DNA of 64,000 bases from Vitis vinifera. Lineage: Eukaryota > Streptophyta > Magnoliopsida > Vitales > Vitaceae. Under the pieces are notes generated by a model. It was not told the DNA's origin. It saw nothing but the letters and a program-made list of their open reading frames with translations, and made no database searches. Position 1 is the stretch's first letter. Each line of letters opens with the position of its first letter. The translations under genes and the position numbers were made by a program. Location: the NCBI RefSeq assembly GCF_030704535.1, contig NC_081822.1, forward strand, positions 5,209,501-5,273,500. The letters run 5' to 3'. Of this stretch, positions 10,586 through 22,300 are shown piece by piece.

Positions 10586-13500
10586 TCAAACTGCCATGAA
10601 TCGATGCCGATGCGCATTATGTGATGAAAGCAATAATCTGCCCAGTAGCTTCAATCTATACTTCTTCATCTTGGCCTGCACTCATTCATGTTTAAAAGAC
10701 ATATAAGGAAAGGTTAAATAAGTTGCCGATGCTATGCAATTTTTATATAAATGATGGCATAGTGAAAGCCTATATGTACATACCACATCGATCGATTTGG
10801 AGAGTCCCCCATTGGACCAGTTGTCCATGAATTTCATAATAAAAACGCCGCAGTCATTGCTAACACAAAGAGTAATGTGTAAGAACTTAAAAAGCGTGAA
10901 ATGGGGAGTATAAAATTTGGAAAATGCTATGAAATCAAATTAAACTTAATTGTGGTAAACACTAACTCATTTGGTTGGCATGGTACGTCTGGCATGACAA
11001 AACTGTACATGTTCAAGTCTACAGCAACCATTTGTTTCTTGTCGGCAACAAGCATTAGAACAACCTTGGCCTTAAAGAAGCAAAGTAATTGACATTCAAA
11101 CTTACAGTATGCTGTACAATGCAACTAATATTAAGGGAGTGGAAGGAACCTTACCAATTTTTGTTGTATTCCAGTCATACAACTCCTTTTTCGACCAGGC
11201 CGAGAATCCAGGAGCTGGATTCGCTTATTATGCAAGTCATAGACATAAAGTGTCCAATGGTTTTTAAAAAGGACCGGTAAGTAGACCTTCATGATGCCAC
11301 ATACAATGGATTAGCAAATATAATGGGTCAAGGAGATCAGATGATGCCACATAAAACATTGGAATGCAAGTCTGACCTGAGTAACATGCTGATACGAACC
11401 ATCAAAGGCATACATATATGGATCAAAACGCGCAACAATTGCATCGTGCGTCAAATATTTTGCATTGGAACGAATCACCATGTCCTGTATATCAAATGAA
11501 CGTAGTTAATGCATGGAAACATGTGCAAACGTGTGGACATGTTATCATAACAAGGGAAATTCAGATGTAGGGGCCATTAAAAGCATTCGTTACAGCTATG
11601 TATGGGGAGAGAAATAGTTTTGTCCTTGATTCATCATCGAATTGCAACATTCGGCAAAATGCATCCACGACCTAATAGAAGAAATGATTAAAATGTAATC
11701 GATATTCAGATTGACTAATGAGATGTTACATCACATTAAAATTAAAAATAATTGTCGGTCTAGTGGAAAAATTGAAATATTAACATCATTGCCAATCCAA
11801 GAGTCTCCCTGGAAAGACGCGAGGTTGCCTCTGGTTAAACTTGTGTCGTGCATGGAAACAAGCTCTTCGCTGCCAACAAAACCATATATGTTAGGGTAAT
11901 ACCATTTGTTGCATGTGGAAACACTTGAAATTGGAGTAGTATATGATATAACATGCCTGGGGTCCAACTCCCCATCAAATACAGTTGCAGCTGCCGCTTT
12001 TAGGTCCATCTTTATGGCAGAATGTCGCGTTTGTGCCTGCGCTATGAATGGTGACAATACATTGGGAGCCATCCGACGGACTCTCCGTTGCCTCCCAATG
12101 CTATGGGATGGGGCCACAGTCATAGAACGCAAAGGTAAGGGGTCAAGGACGACAACTTCGTCATCAGCTGTTTGTTTGGAGTATCAACAGATTAGTTAAC
12201 TGAACCCCAATACAATTTGACATAATTTCTACCACTAATGCAGTAATGAATGTGGCCCAAAATGTTACCAATAATAGGTGGATGGCGAATAGGAGTGTCC
12301 GGTACTTGTTCGGTGGAATGGGTTGGCATGTCATATCGGGCAGCGGATGAATCAGGCTCGGAATCAGGAAACTCATCCGCTGCATAGCCCGAGTGAGCAG
12401 CAGTAGGTGAATGTACACTTCTTTTTCTTCGACCATCCAATCTTTGGATCAGACCACGCATGATGCCAAGCTGGTGCTGAATGCCCTTTTGATAAGAATT
12501 TATTTGGCGTTCAGCTGCGTAGTACTTATCCAAGATTTCCTGTCACATGAGAACGAATTGGCATAGGCAAATTTAATTTCAAACTACTTAAAAGAAAATT
12601 GGTTAGAAGTTATTAACAATATAGCGATGATAACCAAATTGTTATGTGATTCAGATGGACTCAATGCATAAAGTAACAAGTAGTTTTAGCATACATTACT
12701 ACTTGTCGGTCCACTGTCATCCTCGACATGTGTACGGGGCGGTGACGATTCAGCAAACGCCTGCATTATGAGAACATCAGGCATGTTAAGAACATAGAAA
12801 CATTGGAGGTATTCACATTGCATGTAAATCAATATATAACAAACTTCATGCCGAATCAATGACTACCTCGCCATGTCCAAAACTCCCAAACTCACTTATC
12901 TCAGCAGATAAGCGCTCCTTTATCAACTCATCTGACCATGCTGAGAGTAGGGGCGCTGTCATCGGAACATGAACGGAAGGAATTTTGAATTTCATTACGT
13001 AATGGAGCTGCACAATGGAAATAAACATATGTATAATTCTTACTTGTTGGTACTGATGTTAAAAAAGTCAAAGTTACCAATTAATGAATGTTAAAGCAGG
13101 CCAATACCTGGAGGAAAATAATGCAACCATGAACCCAGACGCTGTTCCCTTGCTTAAATCGTCTTATACCCTCCACAAGCTGGTCAACAACAAATTGGCC
13201 CCAATTAACATCATTTCTGAAACCATCTTCATGGATGGTATGCCACAAGTTTCGGCATCCATCAATCCTTGAGGTGGGGGCTAATAGCGTCGCACAAGCG
13301 TAGTAAATGAAGCATCTACGGAACTCCTCCCCAATTGGTAAGTTGAGGAGTCTCTCCTCACATGTGTTGAGGGTACCGAATGGATGATCAGACGGGGTAG
13401 TAGCAATATCTAGAATCCGGCCAGTCGTCGGGAGGCCAAAGACAAGGCCGACATCAGCAGCTGTCAGATCATACCTTATGTGGGATGTAATCTCAATGCG

Positions 13501-13968
13501 TTTGTACCCAACATTAAAATGGGCAATCAGCCATGTACAGAGATTATGCCGGATCTCCTTGCAATTTAAGTGAAGAAGACCTCCAAATTGAAGGTCTCGA
13601 ACCACGTCCAATTTCTCAGGAGGGAGCCTGTTGCATAGTTTTAGAAACCGAGAAGATGAACAACGTGTGCATAATCTGGTGGACTGCATTGAAATGGTTG
13701 GAGGTCATTAGTAGTTTACAAATGAATTTTATATATGAAAAAATTAACATCAATAGGAATACGTAAGCGTTGTGAATAAAGCAATAAAATTGAATGAACA
13801 AACAAACATATTCATGTGGGATCATAATTTACGATTGGATGTTTATGTTATTCAATCTTTAACATCAAAAACAACTATAGGTCGTAAGTTGGGAAAAATA
13901 TGAAGTATCCGAAATAACTTATCAATATTTAAAAAGAAGAAAGAATGCATCACCTCCGTAGTGGCCAT
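10586..13968 (-). CDS. ULP1-type cysteine protease gene carried by the MULE (KAONASHI-like)
   Basis: Twelve exons join in one frame (679 codons): 13968-13954, 13683-13108, 13007-12867, 12760-12695, 12539-12269, 12167-11785, 11671-11594, 11484-11377, 11286-11155, 11070-10967, 10859-10784, 10675-10586. All junctions have GT and AG and keep phase. The C-terminal half is a ULP1/SENP peptidase (C48): His in NHWTLYVYDLHNKR (codon 11257-11259), Asp in QLLDS (11206-11208), Gln before PNDNDCGVF and the nucleophile Cys in it (10850-10852). The N-terminal block (exon 2) has the RHNLCTWLIAHFN and DVGLVFGLPTTG style of the domains fused to ULP proteases in plant transposons. ULP1 enzymes cut SUMO precursors or conjugates; activity here is inferred from the catalytic residues. 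Exon 1 encodes only five residues and is the least certain part. Confidence 0.85.
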
Positions 13969-14770
13969 AGAAGAATGAAATGATTGTTGTAAGATTCAAC
14001 CTTGGAAGAACGGGCACCTGGAAATGCATGTTATAGTAGTTAATGATGACGTGGAGAAACTAATAATAAAGGGAAAGGTCAATTGACTATTTGGACAATT
14101 AATCTTTTTGATTAATTTGGTAATGGTGTTCCATAATCATAGTTGTAAGGGAAAAATAAATGAAATACATAACAATATGACATTTTACGATAACGCGTTG
14201 AGTTTGGAAGGAAACACGTGTATGATCGATTATCCAACCAGCAACCAGATAAATTACTAGATAATAACCATATGGACAACGTGTGTAACAAGTATATCTA
14301 ATTGAGGACAAATTGAAAGACAATTTTTATGACGTCTTAGAAATTGATGGCACATTAAAATAGGTGCAAGCAGAAGATAATGTGATAAGAGGACTAATTC
14401 ACAACTTGGAAATAAATAAAGGGGTAGTCTCGCTTTATTGAAAAAAAAAATTTTGTCACCCCAATACGTAAAATAATGTAACAGAAATTGTCATCCTTAA
14501 TGAGGCTCCAAATAATAAATGCTCGATAATGTAGAGACAGAGATGGAATTAAATAACAACTAAAAAGAAACCACATTCAAAGTGCACTTTCAATTAAGTT
14601 GGTTATTGAAAGCAACTCTAACTAAGAAAATTTCCAAAATAGTGCATCGTGCCTATAAATAGGGCAATACAGAACAACGAGAGTCAACAACCCCATACCA
14701 TATACCATACAACAGCATGTATGGAATGATACAAAATGAGGAAATTGTACAACCAAATAAAATGCAAATG
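13969..14770. other. Spacer between protease and transposase genes
   Basis: AT-rich sequence holding, on the minus strand, the 3' flank of the transposase gene and the promoter of the protease gene. No ORF or repeat of note. Confidence 0.5.
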
Positions 14771-17102
14771 TCACGGCAATGGATTATTACATTTAGAGCG
14801 GTTGTGACCTATTCCATTGCATCGAGAGCAATGAATTGCTCTCTTATGACAAAACTGTGATTCAATGCGCAATCGTCGGGGTCTTCCTGGAGGGCGTCTC
14901 ACATGAGGGGGTTGGCAAGCAGGAAAGGAGTTGCCCGCGCAATCTATAACATATCCTCGATCGTCACAAAGTTTCGGCATATCGTGTGTTGGTAATGGTT
15001 GAAACTGACCCGAGTAAATCAAATCTTGCATGGAGACATGAAAACATGGGTCAATATAGTCATACACGTCGTGTCTCAGTGTGCGGATGACAGCACATAC
15101 GTGTGCACATGGCAAACCGGACATTTGCCATGTCATGCAAGTACACGTCCGTTGATTCATATCGACAACCAAATAAACCTCTCCAGTAAACACCTTAAAC
15201 GTCCCTCCCAAATAGGGTAGCACACTAATCGGACCAGACCTCATGATATTTGACATTAACTTCTCTTCAGTTTTCGGTCCAACCACGCTCTTCCACTTTT
15301 GTGTATCACGCATATGGCTGTCCAACATGGCTACAAGTTTATCCATGTGCATTAACAATAAAGTATAAATTGTTTGGTGACGCTCTTCTCTTAACCACGC
15401 ATTGAACGCCTCTGCAATGTTAGTTGTCATTTTGTCCCAGCGCTTTTTAAGAAACTTTGACATTGCCCAATGTTCGGGATTGTTTTCCGCAACCCATTTT
15501 GCTAGGTTCTCATTGAAGCGCACAAGTTTTTCAAATGCCTCATTGTAGTCTATTTCCAACCTAGCATACGCAATGCTGTCCAAAAGTAGCAAAGCATCTT
15601 CTTTTCCTTTCTTTCCTCGAATGGTTTGCTTATTGAAGAAGCTAGAAAAGTTTTCCTTCACATGTCGATAACAATACGCATGATTTCCTGTCCCAAACAA
15701 CTCGGAAACACTACGCAAGATTCCCTGATGTCTATCTGATATAATAACAACTTCTTTACCATCTAATACCCCCTTTAATTTATCCAAAAACCAATACTTG
15801 TCCTCATAATTTTCTGAACTTACCACACCAAGGGCCAGAGGGAACATTCCATCATCTGCATCATATGCAATGGCAGACAAAAGAGCTCCCTTATATGGAC
15901 CGCTTAGGTGGCACGAATCAATAGCCAATACAGGTCGACACCCCATGATGAACCCTTGAATTGAAAATGCATGGGCAATGAACAATTGCATGAAGTGACC
16001 TTCTTGGGAAGTGTACTCCGCAATTGTGCCCGGGTTTATTTCTCTTAGCCTATGGCATAACCAAGGGAGAAACGTGTAAGAGTCGCGTGGTACTCCATAT
16101 ATGCGCTTTTTTGCCTTCTCTTTAAGGTGCCATGCTTGGTTATATGTCAATTGAACCCCATGATCACGTTCAAAATCCTTACAGATTTGACGAGGAAGAT
16201 AGTCTGGAGTGGTTCTAAACACATCTTCAACAACAACCGCACCTCTCTTTGAAGAAACCTTCACCTTAGATGAACACTCATCCTGAGCTATATGATTATG
16301 ATTCACTTGGTAAGTATGAACTCGCAAGATGACATTTCCCTCGACAGCGTGAGCTGTTATCTTCCAAGGACAACCATCAACCGAACACTTGACAGACATA
16401 TGCGTAGGGGAATTTTTCTTGTACTTGTATTCAAACCTTCCACCTAATGACATTTGGTAAATTGCATTGCGAAACTCCTCGGCATTTTTAAATGTATGTC
16501 CCGACCCTAATATTGCCTCACGAAAACGAATCGATTCCAAAGGGATGTACTCAGTATCTGCAGCACGCGACGCAAAACCTCTTGATAGCATCATAGTGTT
16601 ACGAATTGGATCGCATGATGCATTAGAGGACGGGAACGTGATAGGTGGATCTCTGCATTGACATATATTAACATAATTAGACTACGTGATGTGTAAAATT
16701 GATATTCACAATTTTTTAAATAAACATTGATGTTAAAGTCCATTACCGAAATGCCAACTGTGAATTCGGGATATTTGCTTCAATGGCTTCCACAGAGGGT
16801 AAGTCTACTAGGTATACATTTGCAAAGTCATCACTATGGGAAACCACGTTATCCAAATCATCCTCATCTTCTAAATCTTGGATGACTCTGGGATTGAACT
16901 TCAACGTGTAGTGCATCTTCATCACGTCAAGGGAAATGTCAAATTTCTCCATGATTTTTTTGGTGAAATCTTCAAATGCCATTCCTTTATATATGTGAAT
17001 ACCTTTGCTTCTTCCACCCAAGTATTCCCATTGCCCATCATTTTTTTGGACAAGTTTGCCACCCACAAAAATGTAACAATATATCCTATTAGTTGCGTCC
17101 AT
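14771..17102 (-). CDS. MULE (MuDR-type) transposase, two exons
   Basis: Exon 1 is 17102-16747 and exon 2 is 16652-14771; the join at TTTCG|AGATCC keeps frame and gives 745 codons. Exon 1 encodes a PB1-like domain seen at the N-terminus of many plant MULE transposases (YIFVGGKLVQKNDGQWEYLG, then an acidic DLEDEDDLDNV end). Exon 2 has the MuDR N-terminal DNA-binding region (GHTFKNAEEFRNAIYQMS, with CSVDGCPWKI), the DDE catalytic core (VLAIDSCHLSGPYKG for the first Asp, VVIISDRHQGIL for the second), a SWIM zinc finger (CTCMTWQMSGLPCAHVC) and a C-terminal CCHC knuckle (CSRCNGIGHNRSKC). No stop or frameshift, so the protein may be functional. An acceptor-like TTTGTATAG directly before the start suggests a 5' non-coding exon. 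Confidence 0.92.
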
Positions 17103-18499
17103 TAACCTATACAAACATAGCACAAATATCATATTATAGATCAAACAATTATGCATATTATAGAAAATGGCCTTCATATTTTCTCTCATTTGCCCTTTTG
17201 CTTTCAAGTTCAGACTATTACTAGTCGCCATGTCCAGATTATCACGCATCATTTATGCATATACTTTTCCAAATGTTACTTCACTTATTCTATTTTTCAC
17301 TGGTTGGTCGACTCTTACTCTGTTTTTTGCAGATTGCTATGACCCTCTAGATCCCAATAGGAACATCACAATTACTTTTCAGACTTATAAATGGACACAT
17401 CATGCCAATGTCATTACTGTTTTGGCTCATACTCAATAGACAACTTCAAATTTAACTTAATTTCAATTTGCTTCAATTGTATGCTGAAAATAATATTGCA
17501 TTTGCTGCATTTGATATTTAGCAATTGTGAATAGTAAACATGGAAAGAGGTATTTGGCCACTACAATGATTGTTGGAAACCATTCTGGATTTCAACGAGA
17601 AATCCCTTAATTGGTTTCTTATGTATTCACTCCCTTAATATTGGATTTCAAAAATAGAATTAAGACTCATTAAACTGCCTTTGAACTGATCTGTTTCTTT
17701 ATTTCGCATTTATATTCATGTTAGCTACAGATTTCATGAAGTTCGAAATGATAATCTATCTACACATACTAGGTATCCCACAATATCTCATACTAGAGGG
17801 TTCAAAGAACTTGGGTTTTTTTCGAAAATAGGTAACAGGCGAACTAGCGAACTCAACTAGATTGCCGCACGAGGAAGTAAATAGAATGCTCAATGATATA
17901 ATTTGAACGAAAGGACAAAAAATATGTTTGCAAAAGAGAATCTATTTGCATTTACATATGATATATTAGAATAAAATTGCACCTATCAAACTAACTTTTC
18001 AATTCAATATGCAATGCTAAACCAAACAAACATAACTGAACCAAGTAAAATGCATGGAAAATCAAAATATATTTTTATGTCATCTTCAGCATCACAATTA
18101 TCATGAATGGCAATCGAGGGTTCTCATATTCATGGACAAACAAGTGAATCATGGTGACATCACAGTTTAATAAAAAGAAGTGATTTTTCCATGTCAAGGC
18201 TATCAATCATGTAAATCGAACACAAACATAATTATCTAAACAATAACTTTTTTCATACCACGACATGCATATGCAATTAGCCCATGCGGATCCTCACTAT
18301 TTCAAACTGTGAGCCATGTCTTAAAAAGACCATAACCCACGCCATGTCTTAGAGCCAGTTACGGGGTTTAAGCTTTAAGCTTAAAATAAAATACTACTTT
18401 ACCTGATGGTCAGAGAAGCTCCCTCCTCAATGCTCAGCATGGGACGACACCCACGGTGGGGATTAATGGCACACTGAAATCGCCAGATAAATTTGGGCA
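17103..18499. other. Transposase upstream region, no further gene seen
   Basis: Upstream of the minus-strand transposase start. Contains AT-rich sequence likely to hold a 5' leader intron and promoter. No coding signal on either strand beyond short chance frames. Confidence 0.5.
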
Positions 18500-18670
18500 A
18501 TGTATTTGGGCTTAAATGAATTGGTCGGGATAGCCGAAATGAAGCATAAACTGAAATTGTTGAACCTACTAACCTCAACTCTCAACTACTTCGCCACGGA
18601 ACCCAAATCCGGTGGTGATCGTCGACAACAATGGATTCACAGAGGTGAAAAACTCCACCGTCTACACCTA

Positions 18671-18925
18671 AAATCGGATGGCCGGGAAACTCCACATGAA
18701 GATAGGATTAGGGCATTCTTTGGGCGGAAACGAGGGAACACTCAGGAATGTGAAAACGCCTCTCAATTTTGGGGAAAACGAACTGGAAATCCAACGTCGA
18801 TTTTGTTTTTAATCGGATGGTCGGCAAACTCCAGATGAAGAGAGGATTAGGGCATTCTTTGGGCGGGAACTAGGCAAACACTCAGGAATGTGAAAACGCC
18901 TATCCAACGTGGATTTTGTTTTTTT
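18671..18925 (+). repeat. Tandem duplication of about 139 bp next to the right MULE end
   Basis: Copy one starts at 18671 and copy two at 18811, both reading ATCGGATGG then AAACTCCA and GGATTAGGGCATTCTTTGGG, with the shared end CTCAGGAATGTGAAAACGCC. Copy two lacks an internal stretch of about 30 bases. The 112-codon frame across it reads through the repeat and shows no family resemblance. Tandem subterminal repeats are common in Mutator-type elements. Confidence 0.85.
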
Positions 18926-18982
18926 TTTTTCATTAGCCAGCCAAAGGGCATTTTCGGCATATTATAAATTGTATAGCCTTCT

Positions 18983-19085
18983 TATCAATTTTGAGACTTT
19001 GACTGGGTGTTGGGCTTAATTTTGTTACATAGATGGACCATTTGTTAATTTTTGGGTCTAGCTGGGCCCAAAACACAATTCTCCC
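18983..19085 (-). repeat. Right terminal inverted repeat of the MULE
   Basis: The complement of 19016-19084 matches the left repeat with two differences in 69. An additional inner match (AAAATTGAT..AAGGCTAT read on the minus strand) follows a short stretch missing from the left copy. Confidence 0.85.
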
Positions 19086-19094
19086 AAAAAACAA
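19086..19094 (+). repeat. Right 9-bp target-site duplication of the MULE
   Basis: AAAAAACAA, identical to 1581-1589. It reads straight on into the MITE terminus CAAACACCACC, so the MULE landed in the inverted repeat of that MITE. Confidence 0.65.
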
Positions 19095-19143
19095 ACACCA
19101 CCTAAACTTTTTTTATTCAATCAAAAAAACAAACACCACCTAA
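19092..19143. mobile_element. Right end of the interrupted Harbinger-type MITE(s)
   Basis: Two copies of CAAACACCACC followed by TAA end at 19102 and 19140. The outer one, with its preceding TTTTTTTATTCAATC, is complementary to the start at 1137 over about 36 bases, and TAA is found on both outer sides (1134-1136 and 19141-19143). Confidence 0.65.
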
Positions 19144-19330
19144 CTATAATTATTAATTACTACTATAATAAATAAAAGGGTATGTGAGGAAATTATTATA
19201 AAAGTACATATATTTAAGGCGGGGAAAAAAGGTACCATGATCAGAGTGGTGCAACACAAATGTGAAGGCGACTTGAAGGACGGCCGGGAAACTGCGGGTC
19301 TGCGACGGTGATGCCACTGAAACAACTGCC

Positions 19331-22300
19331 ATGGCATTTCGATGCCTCTTCTTCACTCTCAGACGGTAAGCACTAGCCGCACGCATCACCTCTCCCTCTC
19401 TCACGAACTCACCCTCTGGTATATACAACTCGAAAACCTGACAAAATAAATAAATAAATTGCAGTTACGCATACTCATCAAGGAGGTCTATTTCCTCAAA
19501 AACCACGCCAATGGATGAGGCAGCATGTACCTGTAAAAGGGATGACCTCACGAGCAGGATGTTGAAGCTCGTATTCCCTAGGCGAAGCGCCACCGCGGTG
19601 CTTCAGAACTGGATCGATCAAGGCCATAAGGTCACCGCTTCCGACCTTCGTAATGTTTCCAGACAACTTCTGAAATCCAAGCGCCACAAACACGCACTCG
19701 AGGTTCCATTCTTTACGCCTTTCCAAAAAATTCGGTGCTTTAGGGTTTAGCATGGTTGTCGTTAGGAATTGTGAAATTGCAATTCAGCATCTTGACTCAT
19801 CCAATGCCTACATCGTTTCTTAATGGAGTTGAAATTTGGTCTATCTATCTAATTAACTAGTTCTGATGCTACCATTCGAATGGCGGTTTTTTTTTCCCTT
19901 TTTTGGATGAACCTGGTAGATACAATGCGTATGACTGATTTGCCAGCCCATTGATCATCTGATTGAATATCATTCCTTTTTGAAATTTAACTAAACCCAA
20001 AAGCAGAACGGGAATCGTGGGAAGGGAAGGGCCCAAGAGAATGAGGAAGTGGGAAGAAATTTTGAATTCCAATGTTTGATCCTACTTATGTTGTCATGAG
20101 AAAGGATTCAGAGGGGATTTAGTCAGAATATAGAATGCGTGAATCCCTTTCAAAAAGGTGGAATTTGGACAGCGCTCAGTCTCAACACTTGAAAATATTT
20201 CTGTTTCATATCCTGCCTATTTTTTTACCATGGTCTGAGGATAAATCACACTAACAGAAAATAGCTTCATATTTAAATTCCCCTGAATGCAAACATGAGC
20301 AAGTAAATAAAATCCAATTCTTTTTGCTCCTTTGTATTGTTACATTTCCCTTAACCAACTATTTGGTTCCAAACGCAATCTAACTAGTTCATAGTTCGTT
20401 GCAATTTCACCATATTGAACTAGTGGAGAAAATATTGGAACTTGTGTGTTGAGTTTGCAAGAGTTGAAAGTGTGCAGTTACTAATAAACAAGACTAAATT
20501 ATACAACTTTGGATAGCAACACCATTTCTTTCCATACAAAAACTGTGTTTTGTTAGTGAGGTAAGATGCCTCCGAGAAAGATAGAGAACTTGTTCCAAAG
20601 GGGTAGAAAGACTAGGAAACCTTGCACTTCAAACCAACTTCAAAAACCATCTCATAAGGCCTTTAAGGGGTAAATTTCCCCTAAAGAAAATAAGGATACC
20701 ATATTCCCACTTTGATGGACATATGGTAACATATGGTCAGATTTGATGGAGTTGACTTACCACAGCATATAAAGCCCCAGTCTGTATTTGATGCCTGGAT
20801 AAAGTCAATGGTTTGTGAGTGTGACTTCCTTGTGATCCTTTATATGAGAAGTAGAGTTTTGAGCAATCAAGGAAGTTCTTGAAGCATCTTAATAATAAAA
20901 TGACCAACTGAAACTTTTTACAAATTCTTCCTTTGAAGCTAGTGCTTTAACAATTGGAAGAGGCTGAATACATTCTTGATGAGTGCAAGTAATATTCTAG
21001 TTCAGATGTTGATATGCCCTCACGTAACATGTTTTTTGGATGCATTTGTAAGAGTTGGGTTTACCTTATGATTCAAAAGAATCATGCTGGCAATATTTAG
21101 GAACTATGGGTTTCTTGAAGCTGAATAACTTGGTCCAACTACTAGGAAGAAAAGGAAAGTTGCTACATGAAATCCTAAGCTTTCTCAGAGATCTAAACAC
21201 CATTGCTGCTCTTTTATATGCACATTCTTAAGATCAGTGATTACATTTAGGGTTGATGTATTTTTATCAACCTGTTTTTTTCTTCTGATTTTACCTATCA
21301 AAAAAAAAAAAATATTTTTGTTTTATTATTCAGGTGTAAAATCATGTCAGTTCCTTGAATCTGTCTGCTTGAACGTTGCCTTGTCACATCTAGTGATAGG
21401 ACTAAAACAACAGACAAAATTAAGCTTTGTGTTGTTCAGATCCCTAGTTGTCATTGGTGCATTTTATCACTAGCCATTTTACTTAATTCTTACTGTTTGT
21501 TCAGTATTTCATTTCTAGTGTTCCCCACAGATATTGGCATGGATGGAAGCTCAAAACCGATTTCAGATGTCAGCAGCTGATCATGCCATCAGATTGGAAT
21601 TAATCATAAAAATCCAAAGTTTAGCAGAGGCCGAAGAGTATTTTGAACATTTACCCAATTCCTCTTCACGGAAAGCGGCATGTCTACCTCTTCTTCATGC
21701 TTATGTAAAAGAAAGGGCTATTGAAAAAGCTGAGGCTCTCATGCTGAAGCTGAATGACCTGGGGCTGACTGTGAGCCCTCATCCATTTAATGAAATGATG
21801 AAGCTTTATATGGCTACATCTCAATTTGAGAGAGTGCCCACTGTGATTCTGCAAATGAAGCAAAACAAAATACCCTTAAATGTTCTATCCTACAACCTCT
21901 GGATGAGTGCTTGCAGTGAGGTATCTGGGCTTGCTTCAGCAGAGATGGTTTACAAAGATATGGTGGATGATAAGAACGTGGAAGTGGGGTGGAGTACCCT
22001 TTCTACTTTAGCCAATATCTATCTGAAATCTGGACTTATCAAGAAGGCCAATTTGGCCCTAAAAAACGCAGAAAAGAAGCTATCTGCTCATAATCGCCTT
22101 GGTTATTTCTTCCTTATTACAATGTATGCCTCTTTGAGCAATAAGGAGGAAGTTCTTCGGCTTTGGGAAGCTAGTAAAAAAGTGGGAGGTAGAATCACAT
22201 CTACCAATTACATGTGCATATTGTTGTGTTTGGTAAAGCTTGGTGATATTGCAGAAGCTGAGAGAATTTTCAGGGAATGGGAATCCAAGTGTTGGAAGTA

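Larger units (their letters stand above)
1590..19085. mobile_element. Large autonomous-looking Mutator-like element (MULE) with ULP1-type protease gene
   Basis: A 17.5-kb unit bounded by inverted repeats (left core 1591-1659, right core 19016-19084, two mismatches in 69) and by a 9-bp direct repeat AAAAAACAA (1581-1589 and 19086-19094), the target-duplication length of Mutator elements. Joining the flanks restores the end of a Harbinger MITE, independent support for these boundaries. Inside, all recognised genes are on the minus strand: transposase (14771-17102), ULP1-type protease (10586-13968) and a 484-codon plant-transposon ORF (7213-8667). The left end holds a captured PPR gene fragment and tandem repeats. 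MULEs carrying ULP-like proteases are known from plants (the KAONASHI group in Arabidopsis); the assignment to that type is by gene content. The A-rich duplication is weaker than a complex one would be. Confidence 0.85.

Noticed and set aside
18500-18838. 112-codon frame near the right end of the MULE
   Set aside because: It reads through a tandem duplication and shows no recognisable domain.
19153-19428. 91-codon minus-strand frame upstream of the PPR gene
   Set aside because: It overlaps the true first exon and promoter of the plus-strand PPR gene.
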